Below are positions 34,021 to 45,087 of a stretch of DNA of 64,000 nucleotides, in pieces. The notes beneath the pieces are model-generated. The model was not told where the DNA came from, ran no database searches, and saw only the letters and a list, made by a program, of their open reading frames with translations. Positions within the stretch are counted from its first letter, which is position 1; the number at the start of each line of letters is the position of its first letter. A program made the position numbers and the translations under genes. This DNA is from Ovis canadensis (lineage: Eukaryota; Chordata; Mammalia; Artiodactyla; Bovidae): positions 99,473,001-99,537,000 of the forward strand of contig NC_091254.1 in NCBI RefSeq assembly GCF_042477335.2, read 5' to 3'.

Positions 34021-34477
34021 TGAGTCACAAGAGCATCAGTTCTTTGGCACTCAGCTTTCGTTATGGTCCAGCCCTCACATCCATACACGACCACTGGAAA
34101 AACCATCACTTTGACCAGATGGACCTTTGTCGGTAAAGTAACGTCTCTGCTTTTTAATATGCTGTCTAGGTTGGTCATAGCTTCTCTTCCAAGGAGCAAG
34201 TGCCTTTTAATTTCATGGCTGCAGTCACCATCTGCAGTGATTTTGGAGCCCAAGAGCTGACTCATTGGAAAAGCCCCTGATGCTGGGAAAGATTGAAGGC
34301 AGGAGGAGAAAGGGACGACAGAGGATGAGATGGCTGGATGGCATCACTGACTCGATGGACGTGAAGTCTGAGCAAGCTCCAGGAGTTGGTGATGGACAGG
34401 GAGGCCTGGGGTGCTGCCGTCCATGGGGTGGCAAAGAGTCGGGCAGAACTGAGTGACTGAACTGAACTGACTCACAA
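34021..34477. mobile_element. BovB LINE with 5' inversion and target-site duplication
   Basis: Two joined BovB pieces in opposite orientation. Segment 34031-34255 is antisense and corresponds to 11442-11667 of the large copy. Segment 34256-34467 is sense and corresponds to the 3' end (11072-11292), ending in 'gagtgactgaactgaactga'. About 150 bp between the two are missing. Flanking 10-bp repeats, tgagtcacaa (34021-34030) and tgactcacaa (34468-34477), differ at one base. This is the layout made by twin priming during LINE insertion. Confidence 0.9.
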
Positions 34478-35569
34478 AGACAGCACGATGTCTCCCCGTG
34501 TCTGCCATGGAACGCATCCTTCTCAGCCTTCCTGGCTTCCCAGTTGTATTTCGTGCGTGAGAAAAGGGAAGGTTTTAATACAATGTCCGTGTGTAAAGAG
34601 TCTTAAAACCAAAAACAGGATTCCGGTATGTAGCCTGTGTTCTTTCCCCCACAGACCTCTTCAACACTGACACTATATCGGGTTTTATTCTGTTACTTAG
34701 AATATGTTACAGAAAGAAAAAGCAGAGGGCTCTATCTTAGGCAGGAGAAAGACAGTTTTCTTACACATTTTCCAGGAAACCTTTAAGTTTACACATTGTT
34801 TTATGAGATTTAAAATATAAATTACAGGAGTATATTCTTTTCTAATGAAACTCATTTTTGGAAGGTTTTGCAAATATTTCATCATTAACATTTTTCCTTT
34901 TTAAAAAATAAATTCAGGAATTTTTTTTCCACATTGAATTTTTTTTGTGCTTCTTCAAACACAGCAGAAGTCACAAATGCAATGATTTTTATCAATGCTA
35001 TTGCCAACGCAGGAGGTAATTTCTTAGACTGACTGTTAGAAAGACTAGACAAGCAGACTGGGGCCTGCGAGGCCCACCCTTCTCAGCCCACCTGACAGTG
35101 GCTCTGGGAAGGGCTTGCCGATTTTATTTTCTGCTCATCTTTCTAAATCCATTAGAATTTCAGCCTCCACAACCATGATCTGCGTGCAGGAAAATGTTCT
35201 AAAATGCAAAGAAAATAGGAAAATGCAGGTAAGCAACAAAGTTAGAAAAGCCTTGATTATGCACGTTCTCTTTCCTTTCAGCTTCACCGCCGGAGGGAGA
35301 GAGGTGCGGAAGGAAGGGCGGGCTGTCCCTCAGGCCACACGACGCCCCGCCCTGCCCCCACCACCCCTCAGGAAATACACGCTCTGGGCTGTTCCTGGGG
35401 GCTCAGGCTGCCCAGGGGCCGTGGGCGGATCTTCCGGGCTGGACTTGAGGCTGCCTCCTAGAAGGTGTGGGGTCTACATAAATGAGCACCCAGGTTCCGT
35501 CTCTAGGCTAATGGGTCGAACTTTAAGAGTAATTAAGGGTGCTGCAGATCACACCAAGACACGCCTGCA
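34478..35569. other. Unique sequence, AT-rich 34680-35010
   Basis: No gene or repeat recognised. Confidence 0.4.
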
Positions 35570-35681
35570 CCCCTCCATCGCCCGCTGGCCAACCTAGCCC
35601 CTCCATCGCCCGCTGGCCAACCTAGCCCCTCCATCGCCCGCTGGCCAACCTAGCCCCTCCATCTCTTGCTAGCCAACCTAG
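35570..35681 (+). repeat. Minisatellite, 28-bp unit, 4 copies
   Basis: Units at 35570-35597, 35598-35625, 35626-35653 and 35654-35681. The first three are identical; the fourth differs at four positions. No unique spacers, so not a CRISPR array. Confidence 0.97.
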
Positions 35682-36082
35682 TTTTGTGCCGACTTTCCGT
35701 CAGCAACGTGGGACCACAGCTGTCCACAGTGTCATCCCACATGGACGTCAAGCCTCCTCCTGTAGGTTTTCCCAGGCATCACATCCAGGAAGATAACACA
35801 GCTTAGGAGCTGCTGACATCGTGGTCTGTGCTTCACATTCAAATGAACTGAACTGGTCATTTTAAGGACTCCTTTCAAGCTGGAACTGTCTCTAGCTTCA
35901 CTCACCCGACCAGGTCCCCAGGAGGTGATCAGAGTGGCAAGCGGAGGGGAAGGTGCCCGGTGATGACCGTGGACGCAAGACTCTGGGAAGGGACTTCATG
36001 CCAGCAGGAAAATGCAACCTAGAGATGAGTGCTGCCCACCCACCACCGGCGCTTCTGTGAGCACAGGCCTCGGGCCCTGAGG
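35682..36082. other. Unique sequence
   Basis: Nothing recognised. Confidence 0.4.
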
Positions 36083-36165
36083 AGCTCATGGCAGAGGAGC
36101 CTGGCGGGCCACAGTCCATGGGTCGCAAAGAGGCGGACAGGACTGAGCAGCTGAGCACGCACGCA
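36083..36165 (+). mobile_element. Bov-tA SINE, 3' fragment
   Basis: 'ggcagaggagcctggcgggc', 'cacagtccatgggtcgcaaa' and 'actgagcagctgagcac' are the last ~80 bp of a sense Bov-tA. Confidence 0.8.
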
Positions 36166-36224
36166 TATCTCATGGACAGACAGACACGTGCGTACATTTC
36201 GCTTGTTTACCTGCTCAGTGCTGC

Positions 36225-36341
36225 CCGCCTCTGTGACCACATGGACGGCTTCCTGTCCCTCACTCCTGTATCTCCCGAAGTTTGCTCAGACTCACATCCA
36301 TCGGGCTGGTGATGCCATGCAATCATCTCATCCTCTGTCAC
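36225..36341 (-). mobile_element. BovB LINE, 3'-end fragment
   Basis: 'tgctcagactcacatccatc', 'gtgatgccatgcaatcatc' and 'tcatcctctgtc' mark antisense BovB 3' sequence, truncated on both sides. Confidence 0.75.
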
Positions 36342-36477
36342 AAGAAGCATACCTTTATCTGTCTCTATATCCCCTCTTATGTAAACGGTAACAGACCACA
36401 CACCTAGCTCTTCTGACCAGCTAGGCTTCCTCTCTATCTGCGTGAATAAGCCATAAATTTACTCAAGATATTAGTTT

Positions 36478-36668
36478 AGTGAAAGTCGCTTAGTCATTTC
36501 CCACTCTTTGCGACCCCACGGACTATGCAGCCCGTGGAACTCTCCAGGCCAGAATACTGGAGTAGGTAGCCTTTTCCTTCTCCAGGGGATCTTCCCAACC
36601 CAGGGATCAAACCCAGGTCTCCCGCACTGCAGGCGGGTTCTTTCCTAGCTGAGCCACCAGGGAAGCCC
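36478..36668 (-). mobile_element. Bov-tA SINE
   Basis: Antisense copy: 'agtgaaagtcgcttagtc', 'gcgaccccacggactatg', 'ctccaggccagaatactgg', 'ggttctttcctagctgagcc', 'accagggaagcc'. A 7-bp actcaag occurs at 36461-36467 and 36669-36675, a possible target-site duplication. Confidence 0.92.
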
Positions 36669-36675
36669 ACTCAAG

Positions 36676-38526
36676 GAAAAGGTTGCTTCCAGTTTGGGGA
36701 ACGTCTTTTTGTCTCTGCCGTCACAGTCGTTGCTACAGGGAGCAGCCACGTGAGTCTCCTGTATCTTTGCCTGTGTATCTCTGGAACAGATTCCTGGGAG
36801 CAGGACCTGACATTTTCTCACGTCACCCGATTTCCTCCAGGGCTGCGGCCGCGCGTCTCCCTGCCACGTTGAGTGTGTTTACTGGATGGCGGCACCAACA
36901 GAGGGTGCTGTTGCGAGCCTGGGCTTTTATCTGACAGAGGAAAGCAGGATCCCGCAGTACTGAAGCATGTCCGAGGATGGAATGGGGCCTCTGGGGCGCT
37001 TCGCTTCAGTGCAGACTGGAGGAGGGAGGGGGATTCACTTGCACAGAGACTGGAGCTTAGTAAACTCGACGGCTTCTTTGAAAGAGTGAATGACTGCCTG
37101 AGTGAATGAATGAAGGTTGGGATTAAGCATCAGTAAGTCACTTGTGTCATCTGTCAGCCCGAGCTGCAGGTGGCCGGGGTACAGGCATCAGTGCTCCCGG
37201 GGTTGGGTTCACCCCGGCCCGAGCTCACCCCTCGGTACCAGCGTCAGCCTCTGTCTCAGCACGAGGCTCTCCTGGCCTCGGTCCTGGGGAACAGAGCCTG
37301 AAAAGATGCGCCTCTTGCTGCTGAGAAGGGTGACATTTCCCCCCCTCAGTGAGGCCTCGTCACCAGGCAGCCCCCAGTGAAGGCGTGACACGCCGCTCAG
37401 TTGCGCTGAGTGATGTGTATAAATAGCATTGATTAGAGTGTGATTGCAAATAAATGGCACGGTCAGGTCTTGTCACGAAGTGTCCGCCCCCGTCAGTCAC
37501 TGCTCCCCGCCAGGTGCGGGCGGCGTGCCCTGGGGCTTGGGTTCTCATCCTCCCCGCCACCCATGGACGAGGCCTCCCCTCGGAGCCACACACAGGTCTG
37601 GAGGGGACAGGCAGCCCAAGGGTGACGCTTCCCTGACGATGCCGCCTCGGGCTACACCGCCCTCCCGCCCTCCCCACCTGTCATCTGTCCACAAAGGGGT
37701 GGGGACCCCACTTGAGCAAGAGGCTGAGGTCCCGAGTTCCTCCCTCTGGACCCAAAGACCAGAGGCTTTGCCCGAATCCTGGCCGTCTGCAGCTGTTGTA
37801 CTTAACGTCGTGTTCACTATGTAGGCCCAAGTATCTGCAGAGCTTTACTGAATGGCATCGCTACCGAGACAGGTGCGGAGGGCGAAGCGGCACGTACACG
37901 GAGCAGAGATCCGTCCCCCCCGTCCCCGGGTGTCCTCAGGAAGTCGTTGCAAAGAGCTGAGCTTCCTGAATAGTCATGGTTTTCAAATGACTGAAACGCG
38001 TCTAGGCCTCCGTCTGCCACAGCACTGGCCCCTCTAACTTTGGGTGCAGACCCCAGATCCTGGGTCTTCTGCTGAGAAAGGAGCCTGGTCCGTTCCTCAC
38101 ACGCCGTTTCTTTGGACACAGTGAGGAAGTGCTCAGACCTGAGTGCTGGGCTTCGCAGCCCACCATGAGATGGAGGGCATCCCTGAATGAAACAGACGCC
38201 CTCTCGGGCATCGAGGAAGTGGAGACCACTCCTCCCTCATCACTGGTCGGCTACTCAGCTTGAGGACCACCGGCGAGTCCATTCCTGACACGGGGCCAGG
38301 GTGCACACGGTCAGGAGCAAGATCGGAGGGTATTTCCCAGCCTTTGGGCACCCCAGAGAATAGGCACCAAGGGCAGGGCTTCCCCTTTCATCTCTTTAGA
38401 AGATAAACATCTCGGGAAAGAACCACTTCAGCTGCCACTTCCCTATCAGAAAGGCAACAGGAGGCGCTTCCCAAGGAGAAGGTGAAATTTATGCTTCTGC
38501 TCAATCCCGAAAGAGCCTCCCACGGT
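36676..38526. other. Unique sequence
   Basis: No recognised gene or repeat apart from a short TGAATGAA run near 37085-37115. Confidence 0.4.
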
Positions 38527-38542
38527 GGGGGGGGGGGGGGGG
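38527..38542 (+). repeat. Poly-G run of 16
   Basis: Sixteen consecutive Gs. Confidence 0.97.
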
Positions 38543-38548
38543 CGCCTC

Positions 38549-38700
38549 TCAGTGTATCAGCCTCCTGATATCTCTCAGTGTATCTGCCTCTCTGTCTCCT
38601 GTTGGGTGTGTGTGTGTATGTGTGTGCACATCTGTGTATCAGCCTCTCTGCCTCCTGTCAGGGCTGTGTGTGTGTACACACGTCTCAGTGTACCAGGCTC
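38549..38700 (+). repeat. Degenerate local repeat with GT runs
   Basis: Phrases like tctcagtgtatcagcctc and 'ctctgtctcctgttgggtgtg' recur three to four times, with GT runs between them. Confidence 0.65.
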
Positions 38701-41308
38701 CCTGACAAGACAAGAGAAATGGCTGGGTTAGTCCTGAAAGGCTGTAACTGCCGCAGTGAGATCCGGCCCTGACTGAGCCAGGTTAGGTGGCTGCCTCGTG
38801 TCCACCAGGAGTCCGCGGTTGGAGCTGTGCAGGGTCGTCACGCCGGGGCCCACAGCTCACAACACTGGGACCAGTCACCTTGCTGGCTGTGCCGCAGGCC
38901 CAAACAAGTCTCCACATTTGATCTGAACATGGAATATTCAAACGCAATCACGCGCAACCTATGTTCTGGGGTGTGATAGTCATTTTAGGAAGAAACAAAA
39001 TGAAAACACATAAAATGACTTATTAAGTCATAATTATAATTTAACAATTATAATTAACCATTTAGAATGATTTCCTGTGATTTTGTGAGACCCCAGATCT
39101 AACACTGCAAAGTTCTTCTCTCAGCGGCAAAACCAGATGGCGGTTGGAAGCACCCCCCAACCCCCAGCATCACAAACAGCCCGCTGCTCCCCTCGGTGCT
39201 TCTGCGTTTATGAGGTGTGAGGTTCAGAACCCCTGTAAACGGAGTTAATCTCCCGAGAAATCAGAACACCGGTTCTCAAGCAATGCCTGAGGATGCTGCC
39301 ATGGGGTCTGAGCCTCTGAGCCTTGGGAGCGAGACCATCCTCGCCAGGAGGCATCAGAGAAAGCCCAGATCCTCCCCCTTCTCTGGGTGGGCAGCTTCCG
39401 GGAGTGGACCGTGGGGCAGGAAGAAGGAAATCTGGAGCGAATCCTCGTGACTTGAAAGAGACACTGTCATCCAAACTGGAAGAGAAACACTGGCAAGAAG
39501 AGGAAAGATGAAAGCAGGAAAAAATAAAAGCAGAGGGCGTCAGGCAGCCCTCCTCTCTGCTTCCTCCTAAGAGGGACTCAGGCAGGAAACGCCGCATCTC
39601 TGCGGGCCGCTAGCCACCAAGCGCGCCACGCCAAGCCCAGCCCTAGGGTCAGCTCCGGCCCGGGAAACGGACCGCTCACGGGGAAGGACAGACGAACTGA
39701 GGGCCCCCAGGACCACTGGGGTCCTTGACAGGCTCTCCCAGCAGAGGAAGAAGAAGCCTTTGCTGAGAAACACGTCTCACCCACCCCCTTCTTGTTTTTC
39801 TCTAGGAATATTTGTGCTGAAAACCGCAAGAACCCACTGTCCGCAGCCCCGCCCCTGCGCCCCCTCCCGAGGCTGAGCGCGCGTGCCCGGGGCCCATTCC
39901 TGCAGCAACACGCCCTAGTGTCCATCTCGGGGCATGTCTCCTTGACCCCTGGTTTCCATGTTTGTGATCGTGAAATACCGTCGGGCTTTCCCCAGCTCTG
40001 AACAGGAGTTGCAGCTGGGAGACGTGGCCATCCCTGATCGTGTCTGAATTCGCGTAATTGTCGTGACCGTTTTCTAACGATTACTGCTTCCAGCCACAGA
40101 CTCGGGGAGAGGGCCATTCCTGGGACTACACCATGTAGGGTTCTTATTGAACACGATGTCCAACCACGAGCAGAGGGGAAAACGGAGAAGGCGGATGTAT
40201 ATTTAAATGCAGGCAGAATCCTGTGACACAGTCGTTATTTCCTGGCTCAAATCAAAATTTTAAACAGTTTACTTCCTTCGTGTCTTCTCAAGTCTCACGC
40301 CCCAAACTTTCAGCGTCGTGACTAACAGCGGCTCTTGCCGAGGCTCACGCTCTTAAAACCCTCTCCAGCCTCCGTGATGCGCAGCGCCTTCCTTATTACG
40401 GGATGCATTATGCCAGACGCGCCCGTGCGGTGATGGGACATGGCAACCCTGCTGTGAGAATGCCTATCAGAGCTTCTTTTAAGGCCCTTTCTCAATTGTC
40501 AGCAAAGTATTTTTTAAGGTTAAAAGGTGTAAAATTATTCTGAAATGCTTTTCTGACCTGTCGTCTATCATGGCAAAGAGCTAGAGCTCATTTTTTTTTC
40601 TCTAAAATTGTATTTTTTGAAATGCAGTAATATTATAAGAATAAGCTTTCTATGAGGAAAATAGTCCCCTGAAATGTTCATGATATATTTTTTGCATGCC
40701 TTCTGCTCCAATGACTGCAATATTAATCACTGTTTCATGCTTAGAATTTTTTTTTCCCCGATGCAATTTTTCTTATCTCAAGCCTCGGCGGCTGCGGAGA
40801 AATTAACATAAATGACCGCTACGTTTTTGCATCTGCTTCTTTTCTCTCTGTTTTACCCCCCATCCCTGTTTCCGTGGTTGCTTCATATTCCATCAACGTC
40901 AAGTCAGACCTGTCGCTGGCCCAAGGTCCAGCCCCACGCTGGCGTTGATGGAAACCAGCTGAAGGTGTGGAGCCTTTTGGTCCTAGGCCTTCCTGGCCCC
41001 AGGCCTGCCCATCAGCAAAGGGCCTGTCAGTCACCCCAGGCCAGCCAGCCTGTCGTTCCCCGCTCCGGCCTGTGAGGCCCCCTTTTCTACAGTGTGGACT
41101 CACCGACCATCCTATTTCCATTCCAGTAAAGAGACTGGTAGATTTTGAAATCTGGGTTCTGCCAAGGCCTGCAGGGAGCTTCCCAGGGGCAGAAAGAGCC
41201 CCGAGAGGCTCCCCTGGGACTACGGAGGCCCACTCGGAGCATTCGGGGAGAAAGGGGGAAGCACTAGGGGGGGGGACAGCCCGCGCTGAGCCCGCCTCCC
41301 AGAGCTGC
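38701..41308. other. Unique sequence
   Basis: AT-rich at 38930-39080 (with an 11-bp perfect inverted repeat, 39031-39041 and 39046-39056) and at 40480-40800. GC-rich elsewhere. No gene or repeat family recognised. Confidence 0.4.
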
Positions 41309-41690
41309 TCCCATCCCTCAGCCAGCCCCAGGCGTCTGTGCCTGGCCCTGTGCAGCCTGTCTTTCACTGCCTCATCCCTTAGCAAGGCCCCGGCGTCCGC
41401 GCCTGGCCCCGTGCAGGCTGTCTCTCACCGCTGGGGCCCAGGTTCCATCCCTGGGTGGAGAACTCATCCCTCAGCGAGCCCCCAGCGTCTGCGCTTGGCC
41501 CCATGCAGGCGATCTCTCACTGCCAAGGCCCAGGTTCCATCCCTGGGTGGGGAACTCATCCCTTAGCGAGCCCCAGGCATCTGTGCCTGGCCCTGTGCAG
41601 CCTGTCTCTCACCGCTGGGGCCCAGGTTCCATCCCTGGGTGGAGAACTCAGGTCCCACAAGCCATGCTGCACAGCCCAAAAAAAAAGCTG
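41309..41690 (+). repeat. SINE-derived tandem repeat, exact 92-bp period
   Basis: Three full units start at 41371, 41463 and 41555, each exactly 92 bp; a partial unit precedes them (41309-41370). Each full unit ends in 'caggttccatccctgggtgg', which resembles the B-box part of a tRNA-derived SINE. After the last unit the sequence continues into a SINE-like tail, 'ctcaggtcccacaagccatg' to 'cacagcccaaaa', with an A-run. It looks like internal tandem amplification of a cetartiodactyl SINE. Confidence 0.88.
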
Positions 41691-42967
41691 GTCGAAAAAC
41701 ATTTCTCACACGATCAATAATTGAAAACAAACTTGCATGGACCTGAGAGAATAAAAATCTACCTGCGCTCCTCTCCTCTGTGCGGGAAACGCCGCAGCAG
41801 GCAGGCAAACAGTGGGAGGGAGGTTCCCAAAGGCAGGGCCAGGGAAAACTGTAACACAGTTTTCCCTGAATTTCATGATGTCTGATGGACTGATCAGAGC
41901 ATTAACATTTGTGCTTTGCTACCATTTCTCATCATTTGAAACAAATGCTCACGTTAGTCCCTGATTTTGTGCCTCTGACGCTGCATTTTCTTTCCTACAA
42001 AAGCCTGAGAAAGCTGGCTCTTAGCTCCTGCTGGCCCACTGACAGGCACCAAGTTTACACCGAACGTGCTTTAAAGCGACCCTCAGCTCCCCTCCACCCG
42101 ACCTGCTGTAATAGGGACGAGGTTCTTCTCTGCATTAACGTGGGGTCGTCTCCTGAGGGGTCAGCATCCACACGCTCGGCCACAGCTCGGGAGGAAAGCA
42201 AACTGGTAGAATTGTGTGTGTCTGGCAGACACGAGGGGCCGGGTGTTGCCGACGTAAAGCTCTCAGCATCCTGCCTCTTCCTTCTGCGCACCACGCCACC
42301 TCCGTAAGTCACGGGCTTCAAGCACCCAGGGCCCACTCCTGAGTGCGTGTCCCCGCGCGCTGAGCTGGGTGTCGTGTGTGGCGTCGTCTGCCTCACACAC
42401 ACGAGGCTCGTACGGTTCTAACCCTGGTTACCACGTGGCCCCTGGCACTCTGGGGCTTGGGAGACCGTCCTGACGAACGAGAGAGTCTTAGAGACCCGAG
42501 ACGGAACGAGAACACGATTCCCTGTTCATACGTAGGCAAGCGGGAGACGTGGACACACTCACCCCCAGTGGTCGACCACGAAATCTTGCTAGAGAGCATC
42601 TCACGGCTCTTCTGCTCTTCAGAGGCGCTCCTGGACACGTGGCCTCAAGACGAACCATTCTCCACGCCAGAGAATACTTGCTTACGGTGGACGAGGACAG
42701 GAGAGAGCATTCTCATCTTACTGTCAGAAGAGAAAGGGTGGATTGAGACAGCCACAGTCCACCAGCGGCGGGGAGTTCCGTGCCCCACGTCCTCACCAGC
42801 CCTGCCTCGAACTCAACTCACTGACCTCAGTGCGCTGCCCGCTGACCTCAGTGAAGCGTCCCTCCCTATCTCGTGCCATTCAGATTTGCTTGCTTGCGAC
42901 AGCTCTGGTTTTTGCTCATTTTACTGTCTTTGACCTCTTTCTGACTGACATGTAAGACTTCTGTTTT
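41691..42967. other. Unique sequence with a 13-bp perfect hairpin
   Basis: A perfect 13-bp inverted repeat with a 3-base loop sits at 41840-41868. The overlapping open frames at 42055-42955 have no recognisable domain. Confidence 0.45.
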
Positions 42968-43083
42968 GGAGAAGGAAATGGCAACCCACTCTGGTGTTCT
43001 TGCCTGGAGAATCCCGTGGACCGGGTTCCTGGCAGGCTACACTCCAGGGTCACAAGGGCTGGACGCAGCTCAGGGACTAAACC
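42968..43083 (+). mobile_element. Bov-tA SINE, 5'-truncated
   Basis: Starts at 'ggagaaggaaatggcaaccc' and lacks the tRNA head; the 3' half is diverged and partly deleted. Possible 9-bp target-site duplication aagacttct/aaggcttct at 42954-42962 and 43084-43092. Confidence 0.82.
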
Positions 43084-43199
43084 AAGGCTTCTTATCGCAG
43101 GTAACTCATCTTCTGTTGCTCTGCTTGTGTCGCAAGTATCTTTTCCTAGTTTCTGGCCTGCGGTTTTGTCCTCTTTGGTAACTTTTGACTAAAAACAAC

Positions 43200-43640
43200 T
43201 TTTTTCTGTATAAATTTTTAAAATTTATTTTTAACTGGGGGAAATTGCTTTACAATGTTGTGTTGGTTTCTACTGTACAACAATGCAAATCAGCATAATT
43301 ACACACATATTGCCTCCCTCCCCCCTCCTATCCCACCTTCTAGAACATCATAGAGCTCCAGCCTGGGCTCCCTGGGTTATACAGCAACTTCTTACCAGCT
43401 ATCTATTTCACGCATAAAAAGTGAAAGTCACTCAGTTGTGTCCAACTCTTGGCAACTCCATGGACTGTATAGTAAAATCCTCCAGGCCAGAACACTGGAG
43501 TGGGTAGCCTTTCCCTTCTCCAGGGGATCTTCCCAACCCAGGGATCAAACCCAGGTCTCACGCATTGCAGGCAGATTCTTTACCAGTTGAGCCACAAGGG
43601 AAGCCCAATTACTTTTTTTTTTTGCACATGGTGGTGTTAG
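43200..43640 (-). mobile_element. L1 3'-region fragment split by a SINE
   Basis: 'ttgctttacaatgttgtgtt', 'ggtttctactgtacaacaat', 'ctatcccaccttctagaac', 'tatacagcaacttcttacc' and 'agctatctatttcacgcat' are typical of the antisense 3' part of cetartiodactyl L1. The match resumes after the SINE with 'gcacatggtggtgttag', where the L1 would read 'acacatggtagtg'. Confidence 0.75.
43422..43607 (-). mobile_element. Bov-tA SINE nested in L1
   Basis: Antisense copy: 'aaaagtgaaagtcactcag', 'ccaggccagaacactggag', 'gatcttcccaacccaggg', 'gagccacaagggaagccc'. It interrupts the L1 fragment; target-site duplication not clear. Confidence 0.92.
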
Positions 43641-44394
43641 AAAGGACTTCTTAAATTGAATGGAGATATTTCCAAGACACTGCTGAGTGGATGTGTGGAC
43701 CCTGGTCCCAGGGTGAGGCCCCTGCTCTGGAGTGAGTGATGTCTCTCTGATTCTGCTCCTGAAAGTGGCTCTGGTTTACTCTTCTTCCTTCTAAAGCTTC
43801 CTCCTTTGCCTTCAGCCCCACTGGCCATATTCAATTCAGACATCAGAGATACAAACTCCTTCCCAGTCTCCTTGTTTACAGGTGGGGAGCGGGGGCAGAA
43901 GTCATCTTGTCCCTAAAATCACTGCCTCTTTTAGCCCTGGCTGGTGGCTCCTTGGGCTGTAAGATGCACAGAAGTTTAGTTTGTTTTTTATCTATTTGAT
44001 TTCTCTGTGCTCCAGGTGCTAAGAGCTGCACCCTCGGTTCTTATCCAGAACTGCCCCGTAGATTTCCTCTATTTTTTTTTTTTGCTATTTCGCCCTTGTG
44101 TTTCTGTTGGCCTGCCTGCAGGTGGAGCCCCATCAGGGCTTCTTCCCCAAGCCGTTAGTTTAGTATGCTGAGCTGGGACACGGGTGTGAGCTCAGCCTGA
44201 CGTGAAGCAGCCTCGGCACTTCGCAGCCCTTCCGAGTTCACCCTTCCCTGTGAGGAGCGGAGGAGCAGCGGCCTTCTCTGATCTCATAAGCCCATGAATC
44301 TGTGGACCCTCCCGTTACTTCTGCTGGTAAGTAGTCAGATCTTCTCCGAGTAGGCCCCACGCTGCAATGCTTTGCCAACTGCGGACGCGTCGGC
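43641..44394. other. Unique sequence
   Basis: Nothing recognised. Confidence 0.4.
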
Positions 44395-44800
44395 TGCTGT
44401 GGGCTTGGTGGTGTCTCCCTGCAAAGAAGATGCTGAAGACCCTCTCCTAGGGGGCACCGTGGACGTGGCCTTATTTGGAAACAGGTCAAGTTCAGGTGAG
44501 CTCACCGTGGATTAAACAGTCTCTAAATCTAATCCCTGGCACCCACAGGGAGGATGCCCGTGAGGACACCACCACCAGCTACCCAGAGAGGCCCGAGCGA
44601 CCTGAGACAGCGGCGGAGGGGTGCCGCGGACAGGCAAGGAGCACAGGGTCCCCGGGAGCCGCCAGGGGCTGGGAGAGGCCAGGAAGCACCCCAGGCCCGT
44701 CGGAGGGAGCCCAGCCACGCCCGCACCTCACTGACTTCTGGCCCCCACACGCCCGCTGTTTCATGCATCTCGGCGTTTGTTACTGCCTCACGCCAACCAG
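44395..44800 (+). mobile_element. MaLR/MLT1-type solitary LTR
   Basis: Landmarks in order: 'tgctgtgggcttggtggtgt', 'atgctgaagac', 'gtggccttatttggaaacag', 'ctctaaatctaatccctgg', 'ccgtgaggacac', 'gccaggggctgggagaggcc', 'cggagggagcccagcc', 'ctgacttctggcccccac', 'gtttgttactgcc'. The length, about 405 bp, fits a near-complete LTR. No flanking internal sequence; non-coding. Confidence 0.78.
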
Positions 44801-45087
44801 CACCCAGACCCAGCCTCCCATCCAACCGCCTGCTCTGGAGCCACACACCTCGCACAGGTGAGCCGAGGGCCAGGGAACCAGAGGCGCTTCTTTCCCCCGA
44901 GGCCCTCTCCGTCCTCACACGGGTCCCCGTCTTTTCAGCCTCCACTAAGTTTCCTTTCTTCTCGACACCGCACTCCAATGACAGTGCCACACGGGGAAGG
45001 ATTTTTTTTTTAATAGGCTTTAAGATTCACAGTAAAATTGAATGGAAGGTACAGAGATTTCTGCACGTTAGTAAGATGCAGTCTATA

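Noticed and set aside
35570..35681. Possible CRISPR array
   Set aside because: The 28-bp units abut directly with no spacers, and the genome is mammalian.
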